17,371 nt of DNA, taken from contig JBEKFZ010000089.1 in NCBI GenBank assembly GCA_050013075.1, positions 1 through 17,371 on the forward strand, read 5' to 3'. Source of the stretch: JBEKIK01 sp050013075. GTDB taxonomy: Bacteria > Planctomycetota > Planctomycetia > Pirellulales > Thermoguttaceae. Positions 16,720 to 17,371 of this stretch are shown here, piece by piece (within the stretch, counting starts at the first letter, position 1; the number at the start of each line of letters is the position of its first letter). Under the pieces are notes generated by a model. The model was not told where the DNA came from and did not search any database. It was given only the letters and a program-made list of their open reading frames with translations. The translations under genes were made by a program, and so were the position numbers.

Positions 16720-16903
16720 GCAAGCCTGTGGCGAGAACGTCATCCCAGGCGCGTACGATATGTATCCCGAATCGGAGACGAATTTTTTCGACAAAGTCTA
16801 CTGCGCGCAAAGGACCTTCATCAAGAACGAAGAAGGACAAGTAACGTCTGTCATCCACCATGAAGCTGGGCAGCCGGATTGCGAGGGAAAGAAACTTAAA
16901 TGA
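16715..16903 (+). pseudogene. C-terminal remnant of the interrupted serine hydrolase
   Basis: In a frame different from the peptidase, from about 16727 on, the DNA reads GENVIPGAYDMYPESETNFF, then DKVYCAQRTFIKNEEGQVTS and a short tail ending at TGA 16901-16903. The PESExxFF...AQxxFxxxxxGxVT pattern is typical of the small C-terminal domain (DUF3471-like) that follows beta-lactamase-related serine hydrolase domains. There is no start codon with a ribosome binding site and no catalytic part. Its TGA overlaps the ATG of the next gene (ATGA, 16900-16903), the arrangement expected if this was the 3' end of a translationally coupled upstream gene. It pairs naturally with the N-terminal remnant at 14277-14531. 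Confidence 0.78.
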
Positions 16904-17371
16904 TCACTACCGCCCGAGTCGTTTGTTTCACGGTACTGTTATTGGTGTTTTCCTTTCGCGCTACGGCGGAGGATTTTACCGATGCCATCCATGCGTTCCT
17001 GCAACATCGCATTGAGGTTGAAAAACGGGACGTCGGCATCGTGGTCGGCATTGTGGACGAACACGGCAGCAGCATTGTCAGTTGCGGAAAATTGGATAAC
17101 GGCACCGACCAGGAAGTCAGTGGCGACACCCTGTTCGAGATCGGTTCCATTACGAAGACATTTACCGGGCTGTTGCTGCAAGACATGGTTGAGCGCGGTG
17201 AGATGAAGCTGGATGATCCCGTGGCAAAGTATTTGCCCAAGTCGGTCAAGATGCCGACCCGCAACGGCAAGGAAATCACCTTGCTCCAACTGGCCACGCA
17301 CACCTCCGGGCTTCCAGACGGCCCTGATAACCTTGACCCCAAACGTGCGGATAATCCCTATACTGATTATA
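16900..17371 (+). CDS. class C beta-lactamase-related serine hydrolase, 3' end beyond window
   Basis: 157 codons are visible. The frame starts at ATG 16900, overlapping the TGA of the preceding remnant by ATGA, with a GAGGG stretch (16883-16887) 12 nt upstream. There is a signal peptide (VVCFTVLLLVFSFRATAEDF), then the N-terminal strands of a beta-lactamase/penicillin-binding-protein fold. The nucleophile motif SxxK is S83-I-T-K86 in LFEIGSITKTFTG, followed by DDPVAKYLPKSVKMP and LLQLATHTSGLPDGPDN. All are standard for the class C beta-lactamase-like family, which includes peptidases, esterases and DD-peptidases as well as true beta-lactamases, so resistance should not be assumed. The YxN and KTG-like motifs would lie beyond the window. 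It is the intact paralogue of the broken gene upstream, so it may be its functional replacement. Confidence 0.93.
   Translation, partial: MITTARVVCFTVLLLVFSFRATAEDFTDAIHAFLQHRIEVEKRDVGIVVGIVDEHGSSIVSCGKLDNGTDQEVSGDTLFEIGSITKTFTGLLLQDMVERGEMKLDDPVAKYLPKSVKMPTRNGKEITLLQLATHTSGLPDGPDNLDPKRADNPYTDY

Noticed and set aside
16900..17371. Beta-lactam resistance gene
   Set aside because: SxxK and flanking motifs only show the broad class C beta-lactamase-like family, most members of which are not resistance enzymes. The remaining motifs lie outside the window.

Overview
The window looks like chromosome from a planctomycete, probably in or near the Pirellulales. The main evidence is a 2,400-residue exported protein with the planctomycete LEPR-XLL signature (MLEPRWLLDG, residues 44-53), repeated lamin-tail domains, a CotH-type domain and a dockerin-like C-terminus. 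A nearby PEP-CTERM protein and a GH78 rhamnosidase remnant fit a polysaccharide-degrading, exosortase-bearing bacterium. The assignment rests on recognised protein families only.

Positions 1-1860 are a genomic graveyard. A short open frame of unknown origin enters at the left edge. Next is a minus-strand fragment of a GH78 alpha-L-rhamnosidase with two internal stops. It abuts a 5'-truncated IS66 transposase on the plus strand, also with two internal stops. Positions 1860-2667 are AT-rich and hold at most a decayed signal-peptide-like fragment.

Positions 2668-4140 form one well-defined unit: a promoter candidate, a leader of about 195 nt with a hairpin, a strong ribosome binding site, a PEP-CTERM secreted protein and a textbook terminator. 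Positions 4542-5770 are a second decayed transposase-like gene, split by an in-frame amber codon, a frameshift and another amber codon. A minus-strand coding fragment of unknown function follows (5839-6159).

Positions 6455-13657 encode the giant protein: LEPR-XLL signal, lamin tail, LamG, CotH, four more lamin-tail domains (one interrupted by a beta-sandwich module), a conserved C-terminal module with a dockerin-like EF-hand, and an unusual tail. The tail contains a 36-nt-period tandem repeat and three REP-like palindromes read in frame. About 620 bp without a confident gene follows.

Positions 14277-17371 hold a mosaic locus. A secreted S9 prolyl oligopeptidase gene sits between the N-terminal and C-terminal remnants of a class C beta-lactamase-like serine hydrolase. 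The C-terminal remnant overlaps, by ATGA, the start of a close paralogue that runs off the window. The simplest reading is that two translationally coupled tandem serine hydrolase genes existed and the middle of the first was replaced by the peptidase gene. No wholly new defence or metabolic system is evident. The most notable items are this gene replacement, the palindromes inside a coding sequence, and the domain-within-domain architecture of the giant protein.
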